From Hymenobacter telluris (GTDB lineage Bacteria; Bacteroidota; Bacteroidia; Cytophagales; Hymenobacteraceae), in the NCBI RefSeq assembly GCF_017313265.1, contig NZ_JAFLQZ010000002.1, positions 124,001 through 188,000 of the forward strand: a stretch of 64,000 bases of DNA, written 5' to 3'. Positions 17,086 through 25,848 of the stretch are shown piece by piece. Within the stretch, counting starts at the first letter, position 1. Every line of letters starts with the position of its first letter. A program made the position numbers and the translations under genes. The notes beneath the pieces were generated by a model, which did no database searches, was not told the DNA's origin, and worked only from the letters and a program-made list of their open reading frames with translations.

Positions 17086-18369
17086 TTGAGCACCAGCAAT
17101 AAGAATATAGTACTCCTCGGCGGCGGGGCCCGTGAACACGCCATGGCGTGGAAGCTGACCCAAGACGGGGCTACCGTGCACGTACTGCCCGGTAACGGCG
17201 GCATCCCGAACAGCCACCCCGAAATCAGCGCCACCGATTTTCCGGCGGTGCAAAGCTTCTGCGAAGCGCATGGCGTCAAGCTGATTGTAGTGGGCCCCGA
17301 GGCGCCGCTGGCGGCGGGCGTGGTCGATTACTTTGCCGGTTCCGATATTCGGGTGTTCGGGCCGAGTCGGGCCGGGGCGGTGCTGGAAAGCTCCAAGGTG
17401 TGGAGCAAAGACTTCATGCGGCGGCACGGGGTAGCTACGGCACAGTCGTGGCAATACCGGAGCGACCAGCTGGACGAAGCCCGCGCCAAAGCCACCGAAC
17501 TGGATGGGCAGGTGGTAGTGAAGTACGACGGTCTGGCGGCAGGCAAAGGCGTATACGTGTGCTCATCCCTGGCGGAAGCCGAGCAGGCCCTCACCGATTT
17601 ACAGGCCGAGCACACCGGGTGGTTCAGCTTCCTGCTGGAAGAAAAACTGACGGGTCCCGAAATCAGCATCATCGGTATCACCGATGGCAACCGGATCCGG
17701 CTGCTGGCGCCTTCCCAAGACCACAAGCAGCTGCTAGCCGGCGACAAAGGCCCGAACACCGGCGGCATGGGCGCTTACTGCCCCGTGCCTTTCGCCGACG
17801 ACAACGTGCTGGCCGCCATCCGGACCGACATTGTGGACCCCACGCTGCTGGGTTTGCAAAACGAGCAGTTCGATTTCAACGGCTTCCTGTATTTCGGGGT
17901 GATGCTTTCGCCGCAGGGGCCGAAGCTGCTGGAATACAACGTCCGCCTCGGCGACCCGGAAGCAGAAGTGCTGCTGCCCGCTTTGGAAAGCAGCCTGCTG
18001 GAACTCATTGAAGCCACCCTCGATGGCAACCTGGCCCAAACCACCGTGTGGCAGCGGCCCGGCTACTACGTGGGCGTGGTGCTGGCTTCGGGTGGCTATC
18101 CGGCGGCCAAGTTCCCGACGGGTTTCCCTATCACCGGCCTTGATAAACTGCCCGACAACATCCACGCGTTTCACGGGGCTACCCGCCAACAAGACGGTGA
18201 GCTGGTAACCAGTGGCGGCCGGGTGATGGTGCTGGTTGGCCACGGGCAGGAGCTGGAAGAGGCGGTAGCGCAGGTGTACACGGAAGTAGAAAAGGTTAAA
18301 TTTAAGGATGCATACATCCGCACTGATATCGGCCAGCGGCCAACTCCCGTTCTTGAAGGCCGCTGGTAA
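17086..18369 (+). CDS. purD: Phosphoribosylamine-glycine ligase (GAR synthetase)
   Basis: 427 residues; ATP-grasp enzyme making GAR from phosphoribosylamine, glycine and ATP. Motifs: IVLLGGGAREHAMAWKL (N-domain), VVGPEAPLAAGVVDYF, VVKYDGLAAGKGVYV (ATP-grasp), KGPNTGGMGAYCP, and the metal-binding LLEYNVRLGDPEAEV. The start is TTG at 17086 (STSNKNIVLLGGG); no ATG fits. Its 3' end overlaps the longest reading of purN. Confidence 0.95.
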   Translation: MSTSNKNIVLLGGGAREHAMAWKLTQDGATVHVLPGNGGIPNSHPEISATDFPAVQSFCEAHGVKLIVVGPEAPLAAGVVDYFAGSDIRVFGPSRAGAVLESSKVWSKDFMRRHGVATAQSWQYRSDQLDEARAKATELDGQVVVKYDGLAAGKGVYVCSSLAEAEQALTDLQAEHTGWFSFLLEEKLTGPEISIIGITDGNRIRLLAPSQDHKQLLAGDKGPNTGGMGAYCPVPFADDNVLAAIRTDIVDPTLLGLQNEQFDFNGFLYFGVMLSPQGPKLLEYNVRLGDPEAEVLLPALESSLLELIEATLDGNLAQTTVWQRPGYYVGVVLASGGYPAAKFPTGFPITGLDKLPDNIHAFHGATRQQDGELVTSGGRVMVLVGHGQELEEAVAQVYTEVEKVKFKDAYIRTDIGQRPTPVLEGRW

Positions 18370-18970
18370 CCATAGCGCCCGCAAGCAGCGCCTGGCCATT
18401 TTGCTGTCGGGCCGGGGCTCCAATATGGTAGCCCTGGTAAACGCCGTGCAAGGCGGCGTGCTCAATGGCTTGGCCGAAGTGGCCGTGGTGTTCAGCAACA
18501 AGCCCGATGCACCCGGCCTGGAAACGGCTGCCGCGCTGGGTTGCCCTACGGCCAGCCTAAGCAGCCAAGGCCGCAAGCGGGATGAGTTTGACGCCGAAGT
18601 AGTGGACCTGCTCAACCAGTACGCGCCCGACTACTTGGTGCTGGCCGGCTACATGCGCATTCTGTCGCCCACGTTCATTCGGGCGTTTGCGGGGCGCATC
18701 CTCAACATTCACCCCGCCGACACCCACCAGCACCAAGGGCTACACGCCTACGAATGGGCCTTCGAAAACCAGTTGCCGGAAACCAAAATAACGGTGCACG
18801 TGGTTGACGAGGGCCTCGATACCGGTCCGATTCTGGCCCAAGCGCCCGTAGATTTGCGTGGGGCCAACACCTTACACGAAGTAGAGCGCCGCGGCTTGGC
18901 CGTAGAGCACTTTATCTACGCCGATACCCTGGCCCGCTTGCTTCGCAGTGAATTAAAAGTTGAGAATTAA
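18308..18970 (+). CDS. purN: Phosphoribosylglycinamide formyltransferase
   Basis: Up to 220 residues; formylates GAR with 10-formyl-THF. RLAILLSGRGSNM is the N-terminal nucleotide-binding strand, ILNIHPAD carries the catalytic Asn and His, and DEGLDTGPIL the catalytic Asp. The segment after NIHPA reads DTHQHQGLHAYEW rather than the common LLPSFxGLHA, a small divergence. The ATG at 18308 overlaps purD by 62 bases; because most PurN start just before the AILLSGRGSN strand, TTG at 18353 is an equally good start. The stop codon lies in the left arm of an AT-rich inverted repeat. Confidence 0.9.
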   Translation: MHTSALISASGQLPFLKAAGNHSARKQRLAILLSGRGSNMVALVNAVQGGVLNGLAEVAVVFSNKPDAPGLETAAALGCPTASLSSQGRKRDEFDAEVVDLLNQYAPDYLVLAGYMRILSPTFIRAFAGRILNIHPADTHQHQGLHAYEWAFENQLPETKITVHVVDEGLDTGPILAQAPVDLRGANTLHEVERRGLAVEHFIYADTLARLLRSELKVEN

Positions 18971-19038
18971 AAATTAAAAGCGGCTGATCAGCAATGGTTT
19001 GGCCTTTTTTAGTTGCTCAATTTTTAATTTTTAATTCT
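18963..19038. repeat. AT-rich inverted repeat between purN and purF
   Basis: agaattaaaaattaaaa (18963-18979) pairs with ttttaatttttaattct (19022-19038), 17 bases perfect, with a 42-base loop. The left arm includes the purN stop codon. The same AT-rich family recurs at 42435-42541 between sixA and ppk1. Confidence 0.7.
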
Positions 19039-19059
19039 TACTTTTTAATTGAAAACGCC

Positions 19060-20562
19060 ATGTGCGGAATTGTAGGTTTTTACGGCCCCGATGATGTTGT
19101 GCAGGACATCGTAATTGGCCTCACGGCCTTGCAACACCGGGGCCAGGACGCCGCGGGCATTGCCACCTTCGACGACAATTTTCACCTGCACAAAGGCAAC
19201 GGCCTGATCAATGACGTGTTCAAACCCAAGCAGCTCAAGAAGCTGAAAGGCAACATCGGCATTGGGCACGCGCGCTACACCACCCAGGGCTCCAATGATA
19301 CCGAGCTGGCGCAGCCGTTTACCACCAGCTACCCGTTCGGGCTGAGTATGGTGCACAACGGCAACGTTATCAACTTCCGGCAGGTGGCTAAGCTGATGCA
19401 CCAGAAGTACCACGTGCTGCCCAAAACCAGCAACGACCTGGAGCTCATCATGTACACCTTCGCGTCGGAGCTGCGGTTGAAAAACCTCGATGCCCTGTCG
19501 GTGGTGGATATTTTTGATGCCGTGGAAACCACCCAGGAACTGGTGAAGGGCGCTTACGCTACCATCACCATCATTGCCGGGCACGGCCTGCTGGCCTTCA
19601 ACGACCCGCTGGGCATTCGGCCGCTGGTAATGGGCCGCCGCGACACTCCCCGCGGCCCAGTGTATGCCTTTGCCTCCGAGAGCACCTGCTTCGATTACCT
19701 GGGCTTCGACTTCATTAAGAACGTAGGGCCGGGGCAGGCCATATTCATTGATAGCGACTTCAAAGTTCACTACAAGAACCCATACCAGCAGCCCAAGAAC
19801 TTCTGCGTTTTCGAGCACATCTACTTCGCCCGCGAAGACTCCACGATTCATGGCCGCCTGGTGGCCCGGGAGCGGGTGCGCTTGGGCAAGATACTGGCCC
19901 GTAAGGTAATCGAGTCGGGCATTCAGCCGGATATGGTGATTGACGTGCCGTCGTCGGGCTACTTTGCAGCCTCGGGGTTGGCGGAGGCTATTGGGGTGCC
20001 GTACCGGCGGGCGTTGGTGAAGAACAACCACATGGGGCGTTCCTTCATTGTGAGTAGCCAGGCCGGCCGCGAGGATGTGGTGAAGAAAAAGCTGAACCCC
20101 ATCCGCGAGTTTGTGGAAGGCAAGAAGGTGGCCGTAGTCGATGACAGCATTGTGCGCGGTACTACTTCCCGCCGCATTGTGCGGATTCTGCGCGAGGCGG
20201 GAGCCAAGGAGGTGTACTTCATTTCCAGCGCGCCGCCCATTGTGTCGCCGTGCATCTACGGGATTGACATGGCCATGAGCACCGAGCTGATTGCCGCCAA
20301 CTACACCGAGGAAGAAATCTGCCGCTACATTGAAGCCGATAAGGTGATTTACCAGTCGCTGGACGATTTGAAGGAGCTGTTTTCGGAAGAGAAAGGCCAC
20401 GGCGGCAGCTGCTTCGCGTGCTTCACCGGCAACTACCCCACTGGCGACGTCACCAAGTACCTGCGCCACATCCAGGAAGAGCGCCAGAGCCACCGCAAGA
20501 AAGAGCCTGCCGAAGCGCTAACCTCAGTAAGCGCCAAAGCCCCGGAGCCAACTGAGCATTAA
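19060..20562 (+). CDS. purF: Amidophosphoribosyltransferase
   Basis: About 500 residues; the first committed purine step, PRPP plus glutamine to phosphoribosylamine. The start is fixed by MCGIVGFYG: Cys2, exposed after Met removal, is the glutaminase nucleophile. An upstream start at 18994 would bury it and is rejected. LQHRGQDAAGIATF follows, and the PRPP loop is VAVVDDSIVRGTTSRRI. IPSSGYFAASGLAEAIG-type and GGSCFACFTGNYP segments are present. It lies between two inverted-repeat-bearing junctions. Confidence 0.95.
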   Translation: MCGIVGFYGPDDVVQDIVIGLTALQHRGQDAAGIATFDDNFHLHKGNGLINDVFKPKQLKKLKGNIGIGHARYTTQGSNDTELAQPFTTSYPFGLSMVHNGNVINFRQVAKLMHQKYHVLPKTSNDLELIMYTFASELRLKNLDALSVVDIFDAVETTQELVKGAYATITIIAGHGLLAFNDPLGIRPLVMGRRDTPRGPVYAFASESTCFDYLGFDFIKNVGPGQAIFIDSDFKVHYKNPYQQPKNFCVFEHIYFAREDSTIHGRLVARERVRLGKILARKVIESGIQPDMVIDVPSSGYFAASGLAEAIGVPYRRALVKNNHMGRSFIVSSQAGREDVVKKKLNPIREFVEGKKVAVVDDSIVRGTTSRRIVRILREAGAKEVYFISSAPPIVSPCIYGIDMAMSTELIAANYTEEEICRYIEADKVIYQSLDDLKELFSEEKGHGGSCFACFTGNYPTGDVTKYLRHIQEERQSHRKKEPAEALTSVSAKAPEPTEH

Positions 20563-20586
20563 TATGTTCAACGACGCTAGAGTTGT

Positions 20587-20737
20587 AAGCTAGAAAACTA
20601 GTTCCCCTCCTCAGATGAGGAGGGGCTAGGGGTGGTTGATTGATCGTTGAACAATTGCTAGCTCTAGTTTCTGACTCTAGTTCTTCAACCACCCCTAACC
20701 CCTCCTCATCTGAGGAGGGGAACTAGTTTTCTAGCTT
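20587..20737. repeat. 151-bp element with 53-bp inverted arms between purF and purM
   Basis: Arms at 20587-20639 and 20685-20737 are reverse complements with a single mismatch in 53. Each arm carries a smaller palindrome, cccctcctca-ga-tgaggagggg or its complement. The 45-base centre contains ctctagtt/aactagag-like repeats. I recall the cccctcctcatctgaggagggg palindrome as frequent in Hymenobacter genomes (memory, not checked). It lies in a same-strand junction, so it may attenuate purM or have moved in without effect. Confidence 0.85.
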
Positions 20738-20752
20738 TAAATAGCTCTCCAT

Positions 20753-21853
20753 ATGTCCTCCACCATCAAAGAAACCGCCGGCTACTCCATTGAAGAAGGC
20801 AATGCCGCTTCCAAGAATGCCTACAACTGGGCGCAGAAAACCTTCAGCACCCGTGCTGGCAAGCCCGGCGAGCCGGCTCAGGACTTGGCCGGCGGCTTCT
20901 CCAACGAAATCCGGTTTGGTGCTGAGCGGCTGGGTATCGGCTCCGATGGTATCGGGACCAAGATTGAAGTGGCGGAGCGCACCAACCGCTACGACACGCT
21001 GGGCTACGACCTGATTGCCATGGTGGCCGACGACTTGGTGGTGGCCGGTTTCATCCCCACCAACCTGTCGAACATCATCGACGTGAATACGCTCAATTAC
21101 GAGGTGGTAGACGAGCTGATGCGCGGCCTGCACGACGCGGCGCAGTTCAGTGAGATTGCCGTAACGGGCGGCGAAATTGCCGAGTTGGGCAACCGCATTG
21201 GTGGCTACCCCGGTGCCCGCATGAACTTCAACTGGTGCTCGACGGCGGTGGGCGTGTTACACCCCAGCCTGGAGCGCCCCCTAAGCGGTGCCAACGTGCG
21301 CGCCGGTCAGGCGGTGGTGGCGCTTCGCTCGCCTTCGTTCCGCTCCAATGGCTATTCCCTGGCCCGCCGTGCCCTCACCAAAGCTTTCGGTGAGGCCTGG
21401 CACACGGCTCCTTACACCGGCTCCGACGCCGCCGAAATGGGTAGCACCTGGGGAGACGTTATGCTGGCGCCTTCACTGATTTTTTCGCCCGGTGTAGGGG
21501 CGGTGTTGGATGCCGGCCTGCCGTTGCACGCCGCCGCGCACATCACCGGCGGCGGCATTGCTGACAACTTCAAGCGCGTACTCAAAAACGGCGTGGGTGC
21601 TGAGCTGACCAACCTGTTCGAGCCACTACCCGCCATGCAGCAACTGGCCGAGCTGGCTGGTATCACGCCTACTGAAGCCTACCTGTATTGGAACATGGGC
21701 AACGGCATGTTGCTCGTGACAGAGGAAGCGCAGGCCGAAGCGGTGGTGGCTGAGTTGCAAGCAAAGGGCTACCAAGCGCAAGTGGCCGGCCGCATCACCG
21801 CCGAGCCAGGGGTCCGGCTGAAGGTGGGCGCAGGTGAGTTAAGCTATGAATAG
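20753..21853 (+). CDS. purM: AIR synthase (phosphoribosylformylglycinamidine cyclo-ligase)
   Basis: 366 residues; ATP-dependent ring closure of FGAM to AIR. Features: IGSDGIGTKIEVAER, the Asp-rich MVADDLVVAGF (usual MxxNDLxxxGA), ITGGEIAELGNR-like VTGGEIAEL, RSNGYSLARRAL and AHITGGGIADNFKRVL. It ends the nucleotide cluster and is followed within 50 bases by a strong terminator. The ATG lies right after the 53-bp-arm repeat. Confidence 0.93.
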   Translation: MSSTIKETAGYSIEEGNAASKNAYNWAQKTFSTRAGKPGEPAQDLAGGFSNEIRFGAERLGIGSDGIGTKIEVAERTNRYDTLGYDLIAMVADDLVVAGFIPTNLSNIIDVNTLNYEVVDELMRGLHDAAQFSEIAVTGGEIAELGNRIGGYPGARMNFNWCSTAVGVLHPSLERPLSGANVRAGQAVVALRSPSFRSNGYSLARRALTKAFGEAWHTAPYTGSDAAEMGSTWGDVMLAPSLIFSPGVGAVLDAGLPLHAAAHITGGGIADNFKRVLKNGVGAELTNLFEPLPAMQQLAELAGITPTEAYLYWNMGNGMLLVTEEAQAEAVVAELQAKGYQAQVAGRITAEPGVRLKVGAGELSYE

Positions 21854-21898
21854 TGGCTTAGTGAAACCATTCAGACAAAACCATTCAGACACCAAAAC

Positions 21899-21932
21899 AA
21901 AAAGCCCAGTCTCTGCGGAGACTGGGCTTTTT
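21899..21932 (+). terminator. Strong intrinsic terminator after purM
   Basis: aaaaagcccagtctc (21899-21913) pairs perfectly with gagactgggcttttt (21918-21932) around tgcg. The T-run ends the stem. It closes the pyr/pur cluster. A 14-base direct repeat (aaaccattcagaca-type) lies just upstream. Confidence 0.85.
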
Positions 21933-22490
21933 GTTTCGTCAAGAATCAAGGCGGACTCCATAAATGCATGTAGGTGGTGTATTCGATGAGGGAAACACGC
22001 AGCCATAACGCGTAGTGAAATAGGGTGTTCAATATTTAGGGTCATTTTCAGATTTTATTTCAATAAATAACCCAAAAGGCATAAAATTTAATAGGTGTAT
22101 TCTGCTTTTTATAAAGCGTTTGTATATATTGGCCTTACAATAAGTAGGGGTTTTCAGAAATACCTGCTTTAGACCATCGTTTTGTCTGCTACGTGCCATA
22201 GCTCGCCAATAGCTATAGCACTGTAGTCCCGGACAACCTGGCTGGCCACTCAGACCGGCAGCCTTCGACCGACTTGCCACCCCCCGGCAGGTCAGCTAAA
22301 AAAGCATTTTCAAGGATAGTAGTAGGTGTGCTTCTTGATGGGGGCAAGAGGGGGTAGCGCATTCAGTAGCTACGCTTCGGGCTGTTTTTCGGGGAGTAAG
22401 AAGGAAAGTAACTCGCACGCATGAGTGGCCTATGCCGGTATGCCCATTCGCGCTATGCTTTACCAATAATCACTCATAACCCTAACCAGT
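21933..22490. other. Intergenic region before the porin/Amt pair
   Basis: About 560 bases without a supportable gene. 22030-22170 is AT-rich and may hold the promoter for the porin/amt unit; no exact TAnnTTTG box with partner was found. Short reverse-strand frames here have no protein character. Confidence 0.45.
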
Positions 22491-23543
22491 ATGCTGCTTT
22501 TTACCGCTGCCCTTGCCTTGTGCGCGCCGCTAACCACGGAGCCGGGTGACTCCGTTAAAACCTCACCCTTCAAGATTTCCGGCTACGCCGACGGCTATTA
22601 CCGCTATAACCTCCACAACCCCGGCGACGCTCCTTATAACAACCTGACAAGCTTCACCAACAGCCACCAGTCGTTTGAGTTAGGGATGGTGTCGGTGAAG
22701 GCCGAGCACACCATTGGCAAGGTGGGTCTGGTGGCCGATTTGGGCTTTGGGCGGCGGGCCGAAGAGTTTTCCTACAACGACGCCAACACCCGGTTTGCCA
22801 TCAAGCAGCTGTACGTAACGTATTCACCCTCAGAGAAAATCAAGCTGACAGCCGGTAGCTGGGCCACCCACATCGGGTACGAGTCGGTGGACCCGTATTT
22901 GAATCGGAATTACAGTATGAGCTATATGTTCTCGTATGGCCCGTTTTTCCATACCGGCGTGAAAGCTGAGTACGTGCTGAGCGAGAAAACCACCCTGATG
23001 GCCGGCGTTGCCAACCCCACCGACCTGAAAAGTGCCAGCGGCATGCCCAAAACGTTTGTTGCGCAAGTGGCCACCGGCTCGGCCGACGGCAAAGTGAAAG
23101 CCTATTTCAACTACCAGGGCGGGGCCCAGCACGACTCGTTGCGGGTGCAGCAGGGGGACGTAGTGCTGACTTTTGCGCCGTCCAGCCTGCTGAGCTTCTC
23201 TTACAACGGCACCGCGCAGTACCGGCAATACCGCGGCGAAACCGGCTGGGGCGACTACCACGCGTGGTGGGGCAGCGCCCTGTATGCCAACCTCGACCCG
23301 GCCCCCTGGTTCGGCCTGACGCTACGCGGGGAGTACCTGGGCGACACCAAATCGGTGCTCGGTTTCAGCGGCTCGGTTATCGAAACCACGCTGTCGGGCA
23401 ACTTCCGCATCGACAACCTGACCATCATCCCGGAAATGCGCCTGGACAGCGGCGACACCGATTTCTCGCTGTTCGCCAACAAGTCGGGGGCCGCGAAAAA
23501 CAGCACCGTAAGTGCCTTACTGGCTGCTGTATATAAGTTCTAG
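22491..23543 (+). CDS. Outer-membrane beta-barrel porin paired with Amt
   Basis: 350 residues. A short signal peptide (MLLFTAALALCAP) is followed by FKISGYADGYYRYN and alternating amphipathic strands (KLTAGSWATHIGYESVD, LNRNYSMSYMFSYGPFFHTG), ending in the aromatic AAVYKF expected of barrels inserted by BAM. It belongs to the Bacteroidota porin-like group commonly found beside ammonium transporters, and amt follows by 86 bases on the same strand. Likely role: letting ammonium or small nitrogen solutes cross the outer membrane, inferred from position only. An in-frame stop lies upstream, limiting the start. Confidence 0.85.
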   Translation: MLLFTAALALCAPLTTEPGDSVKTSPFKISGYADGYYRYNLHNPGDAPYNNLTSFTNSHQSFELGMVSVKAEHTIGKVGLVADLGFGRRAEEFSYNDANTRFAIKQLYVTYSPSEKIKLTAGSWATHIGYESVDPYLNRNYSMSYMFSYGPFFHTGVKAEYVLSEKTTLMAGVANPTDLKSASGMPKTFVAQVATGSADGKVKAYFNYQGGAQHDSLRVQQGDVVLTFAPSSLLSFSYNGTAQYRQYRGETGWGDYHAWWGSALYANLDPAPWFGLTLRGEYLGDTKSVLGFSGSVIETTLSGNFRIDNLTIIPEMRLDSGDTDFSLFANKSGAAKNSTVSALLAAVYKF

Positions 23544-23629
23544 CGCGGGCTTGAACACAGAGGAAAGACTACGCCGCGGCCCTACTCCGGAAGCTGAAAA
23601 CCACAACGTACATACCAATTAACTGCCTC

Positions 23630-25000
23630 ATGGACCAGACAGTACATTCGAAATCTAAACTTAACTACGGCACAATGGCGCTGCTGGTGCTCTTTGTGCT
23701 GAGCGCGGTAGCCGGATTCGTGAAAGTGAACCACCCTGCCGCAACGCCCAACACCATCAATGGCGCCGATGTGGCCTGGATGCTGACGGCCTCAGCCTTC
23801 GTACTGCTCATGACGCCGGGCTTGTCGTTTTTCTACGGCGGCATGGTGCGGCCCAAGAACCTGATTTCCACCATGCTGCAAAGTTTTGTGGCGTTGGGCG
23901 TGATTTCGTTGGTGTGGTACTTCGTGGGCTTCTCGCTGTCTTACGGCAACTCCATCGGGGGCCTTATTGGCGACCCGCGCACGTTTTTCCTGCTGAAAGA
24001 CGTGGGTACGGCCACTCACCCCACCTTGTCGCCTACTATTCCACTGGTGCTGTTTTTTGCGTTCCAGCTGAAGTTTGCCATCATCACGCCGGCCCTGATT
24101 ACCGGTTCGTTTGCTGAGCGGGTGCGCTTCAAAGGCTACTTAGCATTCATCATCCTGTTCTGTTTGTTCATCTACTGCCCGCTGGCCCACTGGACCTGGC
24201 ACCCCGAAGGCTTCCTGCGCAAGTGGGGCGTGCTTGACTTTGCAGGTGGTACGGTAGTGCACATTTCGGCGGGTGTGGCGGCTTTGGTAGGCGCCCTGGT
24301 ATTGGGTCCGCGCAAAACGCACCGCGGCCAGTCGTTTTCCACGCCAAACGTGCCGTTCGTGCTGCTGGGTACGGGTTTGTTGTGGTTTGGCTGGTTCGGC
24401 TTCAACGCCGGTTCGGCGCTGGGGGCCAACGAAATGGCTTCACTGTCCTTTGTGAACACCAACCTGGCCTCGGCGGCGGCGCTGGTCGCCTGGATGCTGA
24501 TTGAAGTAGCCCGCGGCGGCAAACCAACGGCTATGGGCGCTTGCATTGGGGCGGTAGTGGGGCTGGTGGCCATTACACCCGCCGCCGGCTACGTGGATTA
24601 CGGGCAGAGCGTGCTGATTGGCGTGGTAGCCTCCAGCATCAGCTTCATGGGTGTGCACTGGAAAAATAGCCGTACGGGCATCGACGACACGCTGGATGTG
24701 TTTCCGTGCCACGGTTTGGGGGGTATTGTGGGTATGCTGCTTACCGGCGTGTTTGCGGCCAACGTGGGCTTGGTAAATGGCACGGCCACCGTGTTTGGCT
24801 ACCACGTGCTTGGGCTGGCTATCGTAATCGGCTACACCGCTATTGTATCGTGGGTGCTGCTGAAAGTGACGGATGCCCTGTTTGGCCTGCGGGTGAAAGA
24901 AGCCGATGAGGAACTGGGCCTCGATTTGAGCCAGCACGAAGAATCCATCTACCACGTAGACGAGGAATTCGAGAAGACCTACCGCAAAGAACTGGTTTAG
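23630..25000 (+). CDS. amt: Ammonium transporter
   Basis: 456 residues with about 11-12 membrane helices; an AmtB-type channel for NH4+/NH3 in the inner membrane. AWMLTASAFVLLMTPGLSFFYGGMV is the family signature at its N-terminus (first 20: AWMLTASAFVLLMTPGLSFF). The pore twin His are in GGTVVHISAGVAAL and FPCHGLGGIVG. The C-tail is acidic (DEELGLDLSQHEESIY), typical of the regulatory tail bound by PII, but no glnK gene follows. The N-terminal ~45 residues hold an extra hydrophobic helix, LLVLFVLSAVAGFV, which may be a cleaved signal. Confidence 0.95.
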   Translation: MDQTVHSKSKLNYGTMALLVLFVLSAVAGFVKVNHPAATPNTINGADVAWMLTASAFVLLMTPGLSFFYGGMVRPKNLISTMLQSFVALGVISLVWYFVGFSLSYGNSIGGLIGDPRTFFLLKDVGTATHPTLSPTIPLVLFFAFQLKFAIITPALITGSFAERVRFKGYLAFIILFCLFIYCPLAHWTWHPEGFLRKWGVLDFAGGTVVHISAGVAALVGALVLGPRKTHRGQSFSTPNVPFVLLGTGLLWFGWFGFNAGSALGANEMASLSFVNTNLASAAALVAWMLIEVARGGKPTAMGACIGAVVGLVAITPAAGYVDYGQSVLIGVVASSISFMGVHWKNSRTGIDDTLDVFPCHGLGGIVGMLLTGVFAANVGLVNGTATVFGYHVLGLAIVIGYTAIVSWVLLKVTDALFGLRVKEADEELGLDLSQHEESIYHVDEEFEKTYRKELV

Positions 25001-25042
25001 TCCTTACCAAGCGAAGTAAGCAAGCCCCATGCATTCAACTGA

Positions 25043-25082
25043 CACTCCGAGCGGTACGAAACTACTCACGCCGCTCGGAGTG
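25043..25082. terminator. Inverted repeat after amt
   Basis: cactccgagcgg (25043-25054) pairs perfectly with ccgctcggagtg (25071-25082), with a 16-base loop. It lies between convergent amt and the secreted protein at 25109, so it probably works in both directions. There is no long T-run. Confidence 0.6.
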
Positions 25083-25108
25083 ACACGAGGTATAATTCAC
25101 CACGAACC

Positions 25109-25657
25109 TTATTGCTGCGTAGCTACTTCAGCTGATTCACGCAGCATAGTATCATTCAGGACGCCAATAAAACGGCGCATATGGGTATCGACCTGGGCTA
25201 GTTTCTTTGCGCGGTACTTGCTGGGGCGCGTGTACACGATGGTTTCGATGCCGGTGGTGAAAGGACCGGTGCTGTATTTGCCGGCACGGGCATTGTCGGA
25301 GCGGGTGTAGGTCAGGTTGTGGAGCTGGTAGGTGTAGGAGCCATCGGCCACGTTCAGGGAGAGCAGAAAATTGTAGGATTCCTGCCCATCCTTCACCGTA
25401 ACCTGCGCGCTGGCAGCACCAGTCTCCGGGTTAGTGCGGTAGCCGGTGGCGCGATACCCCCGCGGCAGCCGAGCCGACAGGTCCTGCACCCGCGCAAGCA
25501 GCTGCTCTTCTGAAAGGCCTGCCGCCGGTATTTCCTCCCGGTACACCACTCGGTTGGTAGTGGCATCGAGGGGAAGCAGGGAAAAAGCGTACGGCGTATG
25601 CTGGGCGCTACTAGGCGTTTCAAACAATAAAAACAGAGAAAACAGGAGCGTTTTCAT
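25109..25657 (-). CDS. Secreted protein resembling DUF4468
   Basis: 182 residues from the ATG at 25657, which opens a signal peptide (MKTLLFSLFLLFETPSSAQ); an ATG 12 codons earlier gives a Pro/Ser-rich N-terminus and is rejected. The mature part begins FSLLPLDATTNRVVYREEI, continues with strands SAQVTVKDGQESYNFLLSLN and SYTYQLHNLTYTRS, and ends in an amphipathic helix (DTHMRRFIGVLNDTM). This order matches DUF4468, as in the protein at 7133-7684, but identity looks low, so the family call is tentative. No enzymatic motif. Confidence 0.7.
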   Translation of the reverse strand: MKTLLFSLFLLFETPSSAQHTPYAFSLLPLDATTNRVVYREEIPAAGLSEEQLLARVQDLSARLPRGYRATGYRTNPETGAASAQVTVKDGQESYNFLLSLNVADGSYTYQLHNLTYTRSDNARAGKYSTGPFTTGIETIVYTRPSKYRAKKLAQVDTHMRRFIGVLNDTMLRESAEVATQQ

Positions 25658-25785
25658 GGGCGGAGGGAACGAGGGTGACGTGCTGGGTGACACGGATGGG
25701 GATTAGGGGTATACGTCTGAGGGGGTGACAAAGGTGTTAAACCCACGGATTTCTATCAAACCCACGGCATGCGTATAGCGCACAA

Positions 25786-25827
25786 AAAGCGGGCCGGCAG
25801 CTACCAAAGTAGCCGCCGGCCCGCTTT
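25786..25827 (-). terminator. Intrinsic terminator of the HMA gene
   Basis: aaagcgggccggc (25786-25798) is complementary to gccggcccgcttt (25815-25827), with an inner gctac/gtagc stem. Reading the reverse strand, it is followed by a T5 run, so it ends the HMA-domain gene 22 bases downstream of its stop. Confidence 0.75.
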
Positions 25828-25848
25828 CCGTTTGGTGCCAGTAACCCG

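Noticed and set aside
18994..19059. Extended PurF N-terminus
   Set aside because: It would mask the catalytic Cys2 and is encoded by the right arm of an AT-rich inverted repeat.
21839..22280. Short reverse-strand proteins after purM
   Set aside because: They run through the purM terminator and AT-rich non-coding DNA; no start context or protein character.
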